The translations under genes were made by a program, and so were the position numbers. This document shows, in pieces, positions 14,855-21,541 of a DNA stretch of 24,063 nt; the first letter of the stretch is position 1; the number at the start of each line of letters is the position of its first letter. The notes under the pieces are model-generated. The model had not been told where the DNA came from. It saw nothing but the letters and a program-made list of their open reading frames with translations, and made no database searches. The stretch comes from Oscillospiraceae bacterium (GTDB lineage: Bacteria; Bacillota; Clostridia; Oscillospirales; Oscillospiraceae). Location: positions 1-24,063 of the forward strand of contig JAHHSD010000027.1 in NCBI GenBank assembly GCA_020025425.1, given 5' to 3'.

Positions 14855-17449
14855 TCAGCGCAGGACCAGCTCGTCCTGGGTGCAGTCCACGATCAGGCGG
14901 GAACCGGGGGAGACCTGGTCGGCGATGATCCGCCGTCCGATCAGGGTTTCCACCGTGTGCTGTACGAATCGGCGCAGGGGCCGGGCGCCGTAGATGGGGT
15001 CGTAGGCGCTGTCGATAATAAAGGTCTTGGCCTGGTCGGTGAGCTCCACACTGAGCTGCTTGTCGCTTAGACGGCGGTTCAGGTCGTCCACCAGCAGGTC
15101 GATGATGTGGGTCAGATTTTCCTTGGTCAGGGGCTTGTAGAACACGATCTCGTCCAGGCGGTTCAGGAACTCGGGGCGGAAGGACCGCTTCAGGAGCTGG
15201 CTGACCTGTTCCTTGGCCTCGGCGCTGATGCTGCCGTCGGGCTGGATGCCGTCCAGCAGGAACTGGCTGCCCAGGTTGGAGGTCAGAATGATGATGGTGT
15301 TCTTGAAATCCACCATTCTGCCTTGACTATCTGTAATTCTTCCATCATCTAATACTTGTAGTAGTATATTGAACACATCGGGATGGGCTTTTTCCACCTC
15401 ATCAAAGAGGATGACCGAGTAGGGCTGGCGGCGTACCGCCTCGGTGAGCTGACCGCCCTCCTCATAGCCCACATATCCGGGAGGGGCTCCGATCAGGCGG
15501 GAGACGGAGAATTTCTCCATGTACTCGCTCATGTCGATGCGGACCATGTTCTTCTCGCTGTCAAAGAGGGTCTCGGCCAGGGTTTTGGCCAGCTCGGTCT
15601 TGCCCACACCAGTGGGGCCCAGGAAGAGGAAGGAGCCGATGGGCTTTTTGGGGTCGGCGATGCCGGCGCGGCTGCGCAGAATGGCCTCGCTGACCAGGCG
15701 GACGGCCTCGTCCTGGCCCACCACCCGCTGGTGGAGGATGTCCTCCAGGTGGAGCAGCTTCTCCCGCTCGCCCTCCATCAGCCGGGCCACAGGGATGCCC
15801 GTCCAGCGCTCGATGATCCGGGCGATCTCCTCCTCGGTGACCTTGTCCCGCAGGAGGGAGCGGGCCTTGCTCTCGTTGGCGATCTGCTCCTCGGCGTCCA
15901 GGGCCTTGCGCAGCTCGGGGATCCTGCCATATTGCAGCTGGGCGGCCTTCTCCAGGTCATACTCCCGCTGGGCCTTCTCCAGCTGGGCGTTGGCGTCCTC
16001 CAGGTCGGCGCGCAGCTTCTGGACCTTTTCAATGGCGTTCTTCTCGTTGTCCCACTGGGCCTTCTTGGCGTTGAAGTCCTCCCGCATGTTGGAGAGCTCC
16101 TTCTGGATCTCGCTCAGATGCTCTTTGGACAGCTGGTCGGTCTCCTTTTTCAGGGCGGCCTCCTCGATCTCGTGCTGGATGATCTTCCGGCGGATCACAT
16201 CCAGCTCGGTGGGCATGGAGTCCATCTCGGTGCGGATCATGGCGCAGGCCTCGTCGATCAGGTCGATGGCCTTGTCGGGGAGGAACCGGTCGGTGATATA
16301 GCGGTTGCTCAGGGTGGCGGCGGCGATGATGGCGCCGTCGGTGATCTTCACGCCGTGGAACACCTCATAGCGCTCCTTCAGGCCGCGGAGAATGGCGATG
16401 GCGTCCTCCACGGTGGGCTCACTGACCATGACGGGCTGGAAGCGGCGCTCCAGGGCGGCGTCCTTTTCGATATACTGGCGGTACTCATTCAAGGTGGTGG
16501 CGCCGATACAGTGGAGCTCGCCCCGGGCCAGCATGGGCTTTAAGAGGTTGCCAGCGTCCATGGAGCCCTCGGTTTTGCCCGCGCCCACAATGGTGTGCAG
16601 CTCGTCGATAAAGAGGATGATCTTGCCCTCAGACTTGCGGACCTCGTTAAGGACGGCCTTCAGGCGCTCCTCAAACTCGCCCCGGTATTTGGCGCCTGCT
16701 ACCAGGGAGCCCATATCCAGGGAGAAAATGGTCTTGTCCTTCAGAGAGGCGGGGACGTCCCCCTTGACGATCCGCTGGGCCAGTCCCTCGGCGATGGCGG
16801 TCTTGCCCACACCGGGCTCACCGATGAGGACGGGGTTGTTTTTACTCTTTCGGGACAGAATGCGGATCACGTTGCGGATCTCGTCGTCCCGGCCGATCAC
16901 GGGGTCCAGCTTGTTCTGACGGGCGCGCTCCACCAGGTCGGTGCCGTATTTTTTCAGGGCGTCGTAGGTGTCCTCGGGGGAGTCGCTGGTGACCCGCTGG
17001 TTGCCGCGGACGGCGGCCAGGGCCTGCATCAGCTTCTCACGGGTGAGACCATAGGTGCGGAACAGCTCCTTCAGGGCGCTGTTGGCGTGGTCCAGCAGGC
17101 CCATGAGCAGGTGCTCCACCGAGACATATTCGTCCTTCATGGACTCAGCGGCGTCCATGGCCCCCTGGAGGGCCCGGTCCACATCGGCGGCCACATAGAC
17201 CTTGCCGGCCTCCCGGCCGCCGCCTGATACCTTGGGCAGCTTGTCCACTTCGGCCTGAACAGCGGCCTGGAAGCTGGGCAGGGTGAAGCCCATGGAGGTG
17301 AGCAGCTGGGGCACCAGACCCTCGGCGTCAGAGATCAGGGCCTGGAGCAGATGGATCTGCTCCACCTGCTGATTGCCGTGGCGCAGGGCGATTTCCTGGG
17401 CGGCCTGGATGGCGGCCAGGGATTTTTGGGTGAATTGATTTGGATTCAT
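14855..17449 (-). CDS. clpB: ATP-dependent disaggregase ClpB (Hsp100)
   Basis: The 864-residue cytoplasmic chaperone forms hexamers that thread aggregated proteins, working with DnaK. In order are the Clp N-domain (1-145), first AAA+ domain with Walker A GEPGVGKT (210-217) and DELHTIVGAG, the long coiled-coil middle domain (about 405-530) that marks ClpB rather than ClpA/C, and second AAA+ domain with GPTGVGKT (611-618) and Walker B FDEVE (682-686). The C-terminal domain GARPLRRFVQ is also present. ATG at 17449 has AGGAGG nine bases upstream. A CIRCE element and a good sigma-A promoter precede it, so HrcA should repress it. Codons 694-711 are oddly AT-rich compared with the rest of the gene, though the protein is unchanged there. 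Confidence 0.97.
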   Translation of the reverse strand: MNPNQFTQKSLAAIQAAQEIALRHGNQQVEQIHLLQALISDAEGLVPQLLTSMGFTLPSFQAAVQAEVDKLPKVSGGGREAGKVYVAADVDRALQGAMDAAESMKDEYVSVEHLLMGLLDHANSALKELFRTYGLTREKLMQALAAVRGNQRVTSDSPEDTYDALKKYGTDLVERARQNKLDPVIGRDDEIRNVIRILSRKSKNNPVLIGEPGVGKTAIAEGLAQRIVKGDVPASLKDKTIFSLDMGSLVAGAKYRGEFEERLKAVLNEVRKSEGKIILFIDELHTIVGAGKTEGSMDAGNLLKPMLARGELHCIGATTLNEYRQYIEKDAALERRFQPVMVSEPTVEDAIAILRGLKERYEVFHGVKITDGAIIAAATLSNRYITDRFLPDKAIDLIDEACAMIRTEMDSMPTELDVIRRKIIQHEIEEAALKKETDQLSKEHLSEIQKELSNMREDFNAKKAQWDNEKNAIEKVQKLRADLEDANAQLEKAQREYDLEKAAQLQYGRIPELRKALDAEEQIANESKARSLLRDKVTEEEIARIIERWTGIPVARLMEGEREKLLHLEDILHQRVVGQDEAVRLVSEAILRSRAGIADPKKPIGSFLFLGPTGVGKTELAKTLAETLFDSEKNMVRIDMSEYMEKFSVSRLIGAPPGYVGYEEGGQLTEAVRRQPYSVILFDEVEKAHPDVFNILLQVLDDGRITDSQGRMVDFKNTIIILTSNLGSQFLLDGIQPDGSISAEAKEQVSQLLKRSFRPEFLNRLDEIVFYKPLTKENLTHIIDLLVDDLNRRLSDKQLSVELTDQAKTFIIDSAYDPIYGARPLRRFVQHTVETLIGRRIIADQVSPGSRLIVDCTQDELVLR

Positions 17450-17489
17450 AGTCAGAAACCTCCTGTCTATGAGTAGTGTTGTAAAGGAA

Positions 17490-17516
17490 TTAGCACTCTA
17501 TTACTTTAAGTGCTAA
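17490..17516. promoter_or_regulatory. CIRCE operator of clpB (HrcA site)
   Basis: TTAGCACTC, nine bases, then AAGTGCTAA matches the CIRCE consensus (TTAGCACTC-N9-GAGTGCTAA) at 17 of 18 positions. It covers the predicted transcription start, the normal place for HrcA repression. hrcA itself is not in the window. Confidence 0.93.
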
Positions 17517-17520
17517 TAAG

Positions 17521-17549
17521 ACTATACTCCATGCGGGGGGATTTTGCAA
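17521..17549 (-). promoter_or_regulatory. Sigma-A promoter of clpB
   Basis: On the - strand TTGCAA (17544-17549) and TATAGT (17521-17526) are 17 bases apart. Transcription would start at about 17514, inside the CIRCE element. Confidence 0.75.
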
Positions 17550-17560
17550 GGGGGAAAATA

Positions 17561-17609
17561 AAAAAAGAAGAAAAAACAGCGGGAGGGACGCCTGGGTCCA
17601 CTCCCGCTG
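17561..17609 (-). terminator. Terminator of hsp20
   Basis: CAGCGGGAG (17577-17585) pairs with CTCCCGCTG (17601-17609), and an inner GGAC/GTCC stem extends it past a one-base bulge. On the - strand it is followed by a long T-rich tract (TTTTTTCTTCTTTTTTT). It lies just before the clpB promoter. Confidence 0.85.
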
Positions 17610-17623
17610 CCGCCAATGTGGGG

Positions 17624-18046
17624 TTACTGAATGGCGATCTTCCGGCTCTGGGGCAGGACGGCCTCCTTCTTGGGGAGGATCAGCTCCAGCACACCGTTGT
17701 CATAGGCGGCGGAGATGTTGTCCTCCTGGATGTTCTCCAGGTTGAAGGAGCGCTGGAAGCTGCCATAGCGGCGCTCCCGGCAGACGTAGTTGTCCTTGTT
17801 TTCCTCATTTTCCTGGGTGTGAGTGGCGGAAATGGTCAAAATACCGTCCTTGACGTCCAGATCCAGGTCCTCTTTCTGGAAGCCGGGCAGCTCGGCCTGG
17901 AGTACATAGTGGTCGCCCTCATCCTTGATGTCGGTGTTGAATACGGTGGTTCTGCGGCCGGATTCACCAAAGATGTTCCGTTCCAGCTCGTCGAAGAGGT
18001 TGGTCAGACCGGTGTTGTTCACATGTGCATAAGGAAGCATATACAT
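17624..18046 (-). CDS. Hsp20/alpha-crystallin small heat-shock protein
   Basis: The 140-residue chaperone should hold unfolding proteins in oligomers until ClpB/DnaK can rescue them. The alpha-crystallin domain runs from about residue 38 to 132: DEGDHYVLQAELPGF, the dimer/strand block RRYGSFQRSFNL, and the closing signature YDNGVLELILPKKE. The ATG at 18046 has AAAGGAGA with a seven-base gap; a second ATG two codons later and a longer upstream frame are less likely. The gene ends at its own terminator before the clpB promoter. Upstream are a half-degenerate CIRCE and a nested hairpin in the leader. Being next to clpB fits a joint aggregate-handling role. Confidence 0.93.
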   Translation of the reverse strand: MYMLPYAHVNNTGLTNLFDELERNIFGESGRRTTVFNTDIKDEGDHYVLQAELPGFQKEDLDLDVKDGILTISATHTQENEENKDNYVCRERRYGSFQRSFNLENIQEDNISAAYDNGVLELILPKKEAVLPQSRKIAIQ

Positions 18047-18063
18047 AAAATAATCTCCTTTCG

Positions 18064-18101
18064 GCCTGTTGGAGCCGGTCCTGGAGGACCGGCCCACAGG
18101 C
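18064..18101 (-). promoter_or_regulatory. Nested hairpin in the hsp20 leader, beside the ribosome site
   Basis: GCCGGTCC (18074-18081) and GGACCGGC (18086-18093) form a perfect 8-bp stem with a 4-base loop. It lies inside an outer GCCTGT/ACAGGC pair (18064-18069 with 18096-18101). On the mRNA it ends about three bases before AAAGGAGA. It has no U-tract, so it is not a terminator. It may protect the mRNA or tune ribosome access; it looks too GC-rich for a simple thermometer. Confidence 0.55.
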
Positions 18102-18176
18102 ATCTCTTAACTTTGATTATAGTATAGATTCGGATTATGAATAATGTGTATGATCCATATGTCTAAATTGTAAATA

Positions 18177-18203
18177 CTAGCAATTTAATGTAGAGAGTGC
18201 TAA
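18177..18203. promoter_or_regulatory. CIRCE-like element upstream of hsp20
   Basis: CTAGCAATT, exactly nine bases, then GAGTGCTAA. One half is a perfect CIRCE arm and the other keeps six of nine positions. It lies about 130-160 bases before the hsp20 ATG and after the terminator of the ABC operon. A possible promoter (-10 TATAAT at 18116-18121 on the - strand, weak -35) would place it upstream of the -35. Confidence 0.55.
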
Positions 18204-18211
18204 AATAAACG

Positions 18212-18263
18212 AAAAGAAGAAGCACCCCCCGGATGCCGTGCGCAGGCACGGACCCAGGGGTGC
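18212..18263 (-). terminator. Terminator of the amino-acid ABC transporter operon
   Basis: GCACCCC and GGGGTGC (right arm 18257-18263, left arm from 18222) enclose a second GTGC/GCAC stem. On the - strand the hairpin is followed by TTCTTCTTTTCG. It lies 27 bases after the ATPase stop codon. Confidence 0.7.
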
Positions 18264-18289
18264 GGTGTGATGAATTGGGAGGGATACTG

Positions 18290-19060
18290 TTATCCGTTGT
18301 TCTGGGCGTAGCGGGCCAGGAACTGCCGGGTCCGCTCCTCGCGGGGGTGGTCAATGACCTGGTGGGGGTCGCCCTGCTCCACAATGATGCCGCCGTCCAT
18401 GAAAATGAGCTGGTTGGACACGTCCCGGGCGAAGCTCATCTCGTGGGTGACAATGATCATGGTGGTTTTCTTTTCGGCCAGCTCCCGGATGACCCGGAGC
18501 ACCTCGCCGGTGAGCTCGGGGTCCAGGGCGGAGGTGGGCTCGTCAAAGCAGAGGATGTCCGGCTGGAGGGAGAGAGCCCGGGCGATGGCCACCCGCTGCT
18601 GCTGTCCGCCGGACAGCTGGTGGGGGTAGTGGCTGGCCCGGTCGGCCAGACCCATCTGGGCCAGCAGCTCCAGGCCGGCCTTCTCAATGTCCTCCTTGCG
18701 CTCGCCGGTCTCCTTGATGCGGAGGTTGCGGGCCAGGGTGACATTTTGCAGGGCGGTGTACTGGGGGAAGAGATTGAAGTTCTGGAACACCAGTCCAAAG
18801 TGGAGCCGCTTCTGGCGCAGCTGGCTGTCCGACTGGGACTGGGGGTCCTTGGAGTCAAAGAGGACCTCGTCCCGGACGGTGATGGAGCCGCTGTCCGGCT
18901 TTTCCAAAAAGTTCAGGCACCGCAGCAGGGTGGTTTTGCCGCTGCCCGAGGAGCCGATGATGGCCAGGGCCTGGCCCTCCTCCATGGAGAAGGAGATGTC
19001 CTTCAACACGCGGGTGGCGCCGAAGTGTTTTTCGATGTGATCGACTTTCAGAATAGACAT
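18290..19060 (-). CDS. Amino-acid ABC transporter ATP-binding protein (GlnQ type)
   Basis: The 256-residue ATPase powers the importer formed with the permease at 19073-19795. Walker A is GSSGSGKTT (36-44), followed by the Q-loop in FQNFNLFPQ (near 93) and the signature LSGGQQQR. Walker B is ILCFDEPTSALDP and the switch histidine is in VTHEM. These residues and the whole-chain pattern are those of polar amino-acid importers (PAAT family). It is the last gene of a three-gene operon, 12 bases after the permease, and is followed by a terminator. Which amino acid is carried cannot be read from this subunit. Confidence 0.93.
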   Translation of the reverse strand: MSILKVDHIEKHFGATRVLKDISFSMEEGQALAIIGSSGSGKTTLLRCLNFLEKPDSGSITVRDEVLFDSKDPQSQSDSQLRQKRLHFGLVFQNFNLFPQYTALQNVTLARNLRIKETGERKEDIEKAGLELLAQMGLADRASHYPHQLSGGQQQRVAIARALSLQPDILCFDEPTSALDPELTGEVLRVIRELAEKKTTMIIVTHEMSFARDVSNQLIFMDGGIIVEQGDPHQVIDHPREERTRQFLARYAQNNG

Positions 19061-19072
19061 TGGGGCGCCTCC

Positions 19073-19795
19073 TTATTTAAAGTAGCTGAGCTTGCGCTCG
19101 ATGAAGTTGAAGAGCAGGGTGAGCAGACCCACAAAGACCAGATAATAGAGGCCGGTGTAGAACAGGGGCCAGGTGATGCCGTCGGACTTGGCAAAGGCCT
19201 CGCCCACCTTGATGATCTCGGTGATGGCGATGACGCGGGCCAGGGAGGTATCCTTGACCAGGGTGATGATCTCATTGGACATGGGGGGAACGATGCGCTT
19301 GATCATTTGCAGCAGGGTGATCTTGAAGAAGATCTGACTTTTGGTCATGCCCAGGACCTCGCCGGCCTCCCGCTGACCCACTGGGACGCCCTCGATGCCG
19401 CCGCGGTAGATGACGGCGAAGTAGCAGGCGTAGTTGATGGCGAAGGCCAGCACGCAGGCGGACATGCGGCCCTGGGGGAAGGCCCAGATGTTGTGATCGA
19501 ACCACATGCCGGGACCATAGAAAATGATGATGAGCTGGAGGATCAGGGGAGTGCCGCGGATGATCCAGACCAGGGTGTTCATCAGGGCGCTGATCGGACG
19601 GAACCCAGCCAAGCGGCGGACAAAGGGGCCGGGGGACTTCTGGCGGTAGAGCAGGAAGCGGAAGGGCTGCCACTTGTTCATACAGCCGAAGGCAATGGGT
19701 AAACCGAGGGGCAGGGCGAAGAGCAGCGTCAGGAAAAAGAGCTGCGCGGCCACGCCGAGTCCTTTGAACAGAGCCAGTGTTACGGTCCAAAACAT
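19073..19795 (-). CDS. Amino-acid ABC transporter permease (HisM/GlnP type)
   Basis: The 240-residue inner-membrane subunit has about five hydrophobic helices. The characteristic PAAT loops are WIIRGTPLILQLIIIFYG (near 98) and the EAA coupling loop EAGEVLGMTKSQIFFKITLLQ (near 162), which docks on the ATPase. Polar amino-acid permeases usually work as homodimers when only one permease gene is present, as here. ATG at 19795 has AAAGGAGT eight bases before it. The gene lies between the binding protein and ATPase genes, with an 82-base gap to the former that holds a hairpin. An insert-like charged loop (NKWQPFRFLLYRQKSPG, near 40-57) is longer than in short family members but is otherwise normal. 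Confidence 0.92.
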   Translation of the reverse strand: MFWTVTLALFKGLGVAAQLFFLTLLFALPLGLPIAFGCMNKWQPFRFLLYRQKSPGPFVRRLAGFRPISALMNTLVWIIRGTPLILQLIIIFYGPGMWFDHNIWAFPQGRMSACVLAFAINYACYFAVIYRGGIEGVPVGQREAGEVLGMTKSQIFFKITLLQMIKRIVPPMSNEIITLVKDTSLARVIAITEIIKVGEAFAKSDGITWPLFYTGLYYLVFVGLLTLLFNFIERKLSYFK

Positions 19796-19832
19796 GGGTC
19801 AAAACTCCTTTAGCGTTGGATTGAAGCACGCC

Positions 19833-19866
19833 CCAAAGGCAGAGAGTGAAAACTCCCTGCCTTTGG
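19833..19866 (-). promoter_or_regulatory. Intercistronic hairpin between binding-protein and permease genes
   Basis: A 15-bp stem with one mismatch (19833-19847 with 19852-19866) closes on a four-base loop and starts 11 bases after the binding-protein stop. It has no T-run on the - strand, so it should not end all transcription. Such hairpins commonly protect the upstream message, so that more binding protein than permease is made. Confidence 0.7.
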
Positions 19867-19877
19867 AACCGGAATGA

Positions 19878-20699
19878 TTATTTGGTGACGATCACCTGGG
19901 TGTTGTTGCAGTAAGCGTTGGAGCACTCAGTGTTCTCCAGGATGGCGTCGGTCATGGTCATGCCGTTCCACAGAACATCCACGTTCTTGGAGTCCAGCTC
20001 CTCCAGCTTGCGGTCCCAGTCGATGACCATGAACTGGATCTCCACGCCCAGCTTCTCGGCCACCAGCTTGGCCATGTCGGCGTCAAAACCGACCCACTCG
20101 CCCTTGTCGTTCTTGTAGTCCATGGGGGCGAACTCGGTGATGGCGACCACCAGGGTGCCCTTGGAGCGGATGTACTCCACATCGCTGTTCTCAGCAGCGG
20201 CCTCGTACTCGGAGGGCTCCTGGGTGATCAGAGCGTTCTGCACACCGTACTCCTTGGCCAGCTCCTCCATCTTGCCGGAGGCGTAGGCCTCACCCATCAC
20301 GGAGTTAATAAAGGAGGCCAGATCGCTGCCCTTGCGGCAGCCGACGCCGTACAGCTCGCCGTCAGTCAGCTTCTCATCGCTGATCTTCAGGTCGGGATAG
20401 CTGGTGCCCTCACCAACCATGGCGCCGGCCATGAGGGAATCGATGATGGCGGCGTCGGAGGTGCCGGCCTGAACCTCCATCAGGGCGCTGGCCTGGCTGT
20501 TCACGGAGTTGATCTCAAAGCCCTTTTCAATGGCGACGGCCTCACCGGCGGAGCCGGCCTCCACGGCGAACATTCGGCTGTCGGATCCTGAGGAGCTGCC
20601 GGAACTTGCAGAGCTCTTGGAGCTGTCGGGGTTGTTGGAGCAGGCGGCGAGAGACAGGCACATGGTCATAGCCAGCGCAAGAGACAGAAACTTTTTCAT
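19878..20699 (-). CDS. Amino-acid ABC transporter substrate-binding lipoprotein, apparently circularly permuted
   Basis: The 273-residue lipoprotein (lipobox LSLAAC, C20, then a Ser-rich linker to about 41) should deliver an amino acid to the permease encoded next to it. The order of its parts is unusual. Residues 42-116 (RMFAVEAGSAGE..., AAIIDSLMAGAM) match lobe II, and 117-155 (YGVGCRKGSDLASFINSVM) match the segment that normally ends the protein. A linker follows at 156-175 (QEPSEYEAAAENSD). Residues 176-273 (YIRSKGTLVVAITEFAPMDY, GFDADMAKLVAEKLGVE, VLWNGMTMTDA, CSNAYCNNTQVIV) match what normally comes first. All segments appear present once, so this is a permutation at the inter-lobe hinge rather than a truncation. 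ATG at 20699 has GGAGGA eight bases upstream. The promoter is strong and the frame intact. Confidence 0.88.
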   Translation of the reverse strand: MKKFLSLALAMTMCLSLAACSNNPDSSKSSASSGSSSGSDSRMFAVEAGSAGEAVAIEKGFEINSVNSQASALMEVQAGTSDAAIIDSLMAGAMVGEGTSYPDLKISDEKLTDGELYGVGCRKGSDLASFINSVMGEAYASGKMEELAKEYGVQNALITQEPSEYEAAAENSDVEYIRSKGTLVVAITEFAPMDYKNDKGEWVGFDADMAKLVAEKLGVEIQFMVIDWDRKLEELDSKNVDVLWNGMTMTDAILENTECSNAYCNNTQVIVTK

Positions 20700-20758
20700 A
20701 ATCAATATCCTCCATTCATTAAAATCGGGTTTGGTTGTAGTTCCTTTTGTTGTTTAGC

Positions 20759-20787
20759 ATTTTAGCACGCTAATACACTGTTGTAAA
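20759..20787 (-). promoter_or_regulatory. Sigma-A promoter of the amino-acid ABC operon
   Basis: On the - strand TTTACA (20782-20787) and TAAAAT (20759-20764) are 17 bases apart, with TG two bases before the -10. Transcription would start near 20752, about 53 bases before the ATG. Confidence 0.7.
20762..20773. promoter_or_regulatory. Short palindrome in the ABC promoter, possible operator
   Basis: TTAGC and GCTAA form a 5-bp inverted repeat around two bases, overlapping the -10 and spacer. It could be a repressor site. It resembles but is not a CIRCE arm (no nine-base gap and no GAGTG). Confidence 0.3.
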
Positions 20788-20934
20788 GGATTTTTTGAAA
20801 GGAAGATAGAAATTGTGAAATAAGTCAAAATAGAAGCGTATAGCTGATGATTCGATGTGCGGAATAGACAGAAGCGGGCGGCCCAAGACGGCTGTGTTCC
20901 TCTGGAATGGGAAAAGGGGTGCAAAAGATCGTGA

Positions 20935-20963
20935 TTGTCATTCCCGGGGGTTCATGGTATCCT
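20935..20963 (+). promoter_or_regulatory. Candidate promoter of the YhcH-family gene
   Basis: TTGTCA (20935-20940) and TATCCT (20958-20963) are 17 bases apart on the + strand. Transcription would start near 20970, about 56 bases before the ATG at 21026. The rest of the 20788-21025 interval shows no feature that I can support. Confidence 0.45.
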
Positions 20964-21025
20964 TATTATATCAGATCCGGGAGAGGATTGCCCGGAAATC
21001 TAAGAATAAAGGATATGAGACTGCC

Positions 21026-21475
21026 ATGATCCTGGATAAGATCATTCATCACGAAACCTATCACAGCGAGCCCAGACTGGACAAGGTGCTGACCTATATG
21101 GCCGGCGTCACCCCGGAGACCTTCCCCGCCGGGCAGGTGAAGCTGGACGGCGATCTGGCCTTCGTCAACCCCGTGTGCTTTGAGACCAAGCCCGAGAAGG
21201 AATGTCTCTTTGAGGCCCACCGCCGCTACGCCGACGTCCACTTCATCGTGGAGGGCTGTGAGAAAATCGTGGTCAGGGATATTGCCGCCGTGAAGGTCCA
21301 CACCCCGTACAGCGAGGAGAAGGACATCGGCTTCTACACCTGTGACGAGGGCACTGTCTGTGTCCTCCATCCCGGCGACTTCCTGGTGTGCTACCCCCAG
21401 GACGCCCACAAGGTGGCCATCGCCCCCGCCGGTCCCGCCCCGGTGAAAAAGCTGGTGGGCAAGGTCCGGGTTTAA
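21026..21475 (+). CDS. YhcH/YjgK/YiaL (NanQ-like) family protein
   Basis: The 149-residue cytoplasmic protein has the cupin-like YhcH fold. The metal-site block EAHRRYADVHFIVEG (about 68-82) and the second block HPGDFLVCYPQDAHKVAIAP (about 115-134) supply the conserved His/Asp/Glu residues. Known members assist sialic-acid breakdown (NanQ/YhcH) or pentose/ascorbate pathways, probably speeding a sugar anomer or isomer step. The AGE-family epimerase and ROK protein nearby favour an amino-sugar role. The ATG at 21026 is the family start; AAAGGA is 12 bases upstream, rather far. An in-frame extension to 20855 is open but does not look like protein of this family. Confidence 0.88.
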   Translation: MILDKIIHHETYHSEPRLDKVLTYMAGVTPETFPAGQVKLDGDLAFVNPVCFETKPEKECLFEAHRRYADVHFIVEGCEKIVVRDIAAVKVHTPYSEEKDIGFYTCDEGTVCVLHPGDFLVCYPQDAHKVAIAPAGPAPVKKLVGKVRV

Positions 21476-21483
21476 GAGAACGG

Positions 21484-21515
21484 AAAAAGGAGACGTTGGA
21501 AAACGTCTCCTTTTT
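21484..21515. terminator. Bidirectional terminator between yhcH-like and ROK genes
   Basis: A perfect 14-bp stem (21484-21497 with 21502-21515) with a GGAA loop starts with five A and ends with five T, so it works in both directions. It separates the convergent genes ending at 21475 and 21542. Confidence 0.92.
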
Positions 21516-21541
21516 CTTTGTCCTTATTTATATAAGGTATC

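Noticed and set aside
15383..16543. Long + strand open frame opposite clpB
   Set aside because: Leu/Val/Gly-rich shadow of clpB codon bias; no family resemblance or ribosome site.
18233..19702. 489-codon + strand open frame opposite the ABC ATPase and permease
   Set aside because: It crosses two real genes and their gap and has the typical Gly/Asp/Leu/Val shadow composition.
19878..20699. Reading the binding-protein gene as a truncated or fused pseudogene
   Set aside because: Every segment of the normal fold is present once and in frame, with intact signal peptide and expression signals; order is changed but nothing obvious is lost.
20855..21025. In-frame N-terminal extension of the YhcH-family protein
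   Set aside because: It adds 57 residues of unrelated composition, covers the candidate promoter, and the family begins at the ATG at 21026.
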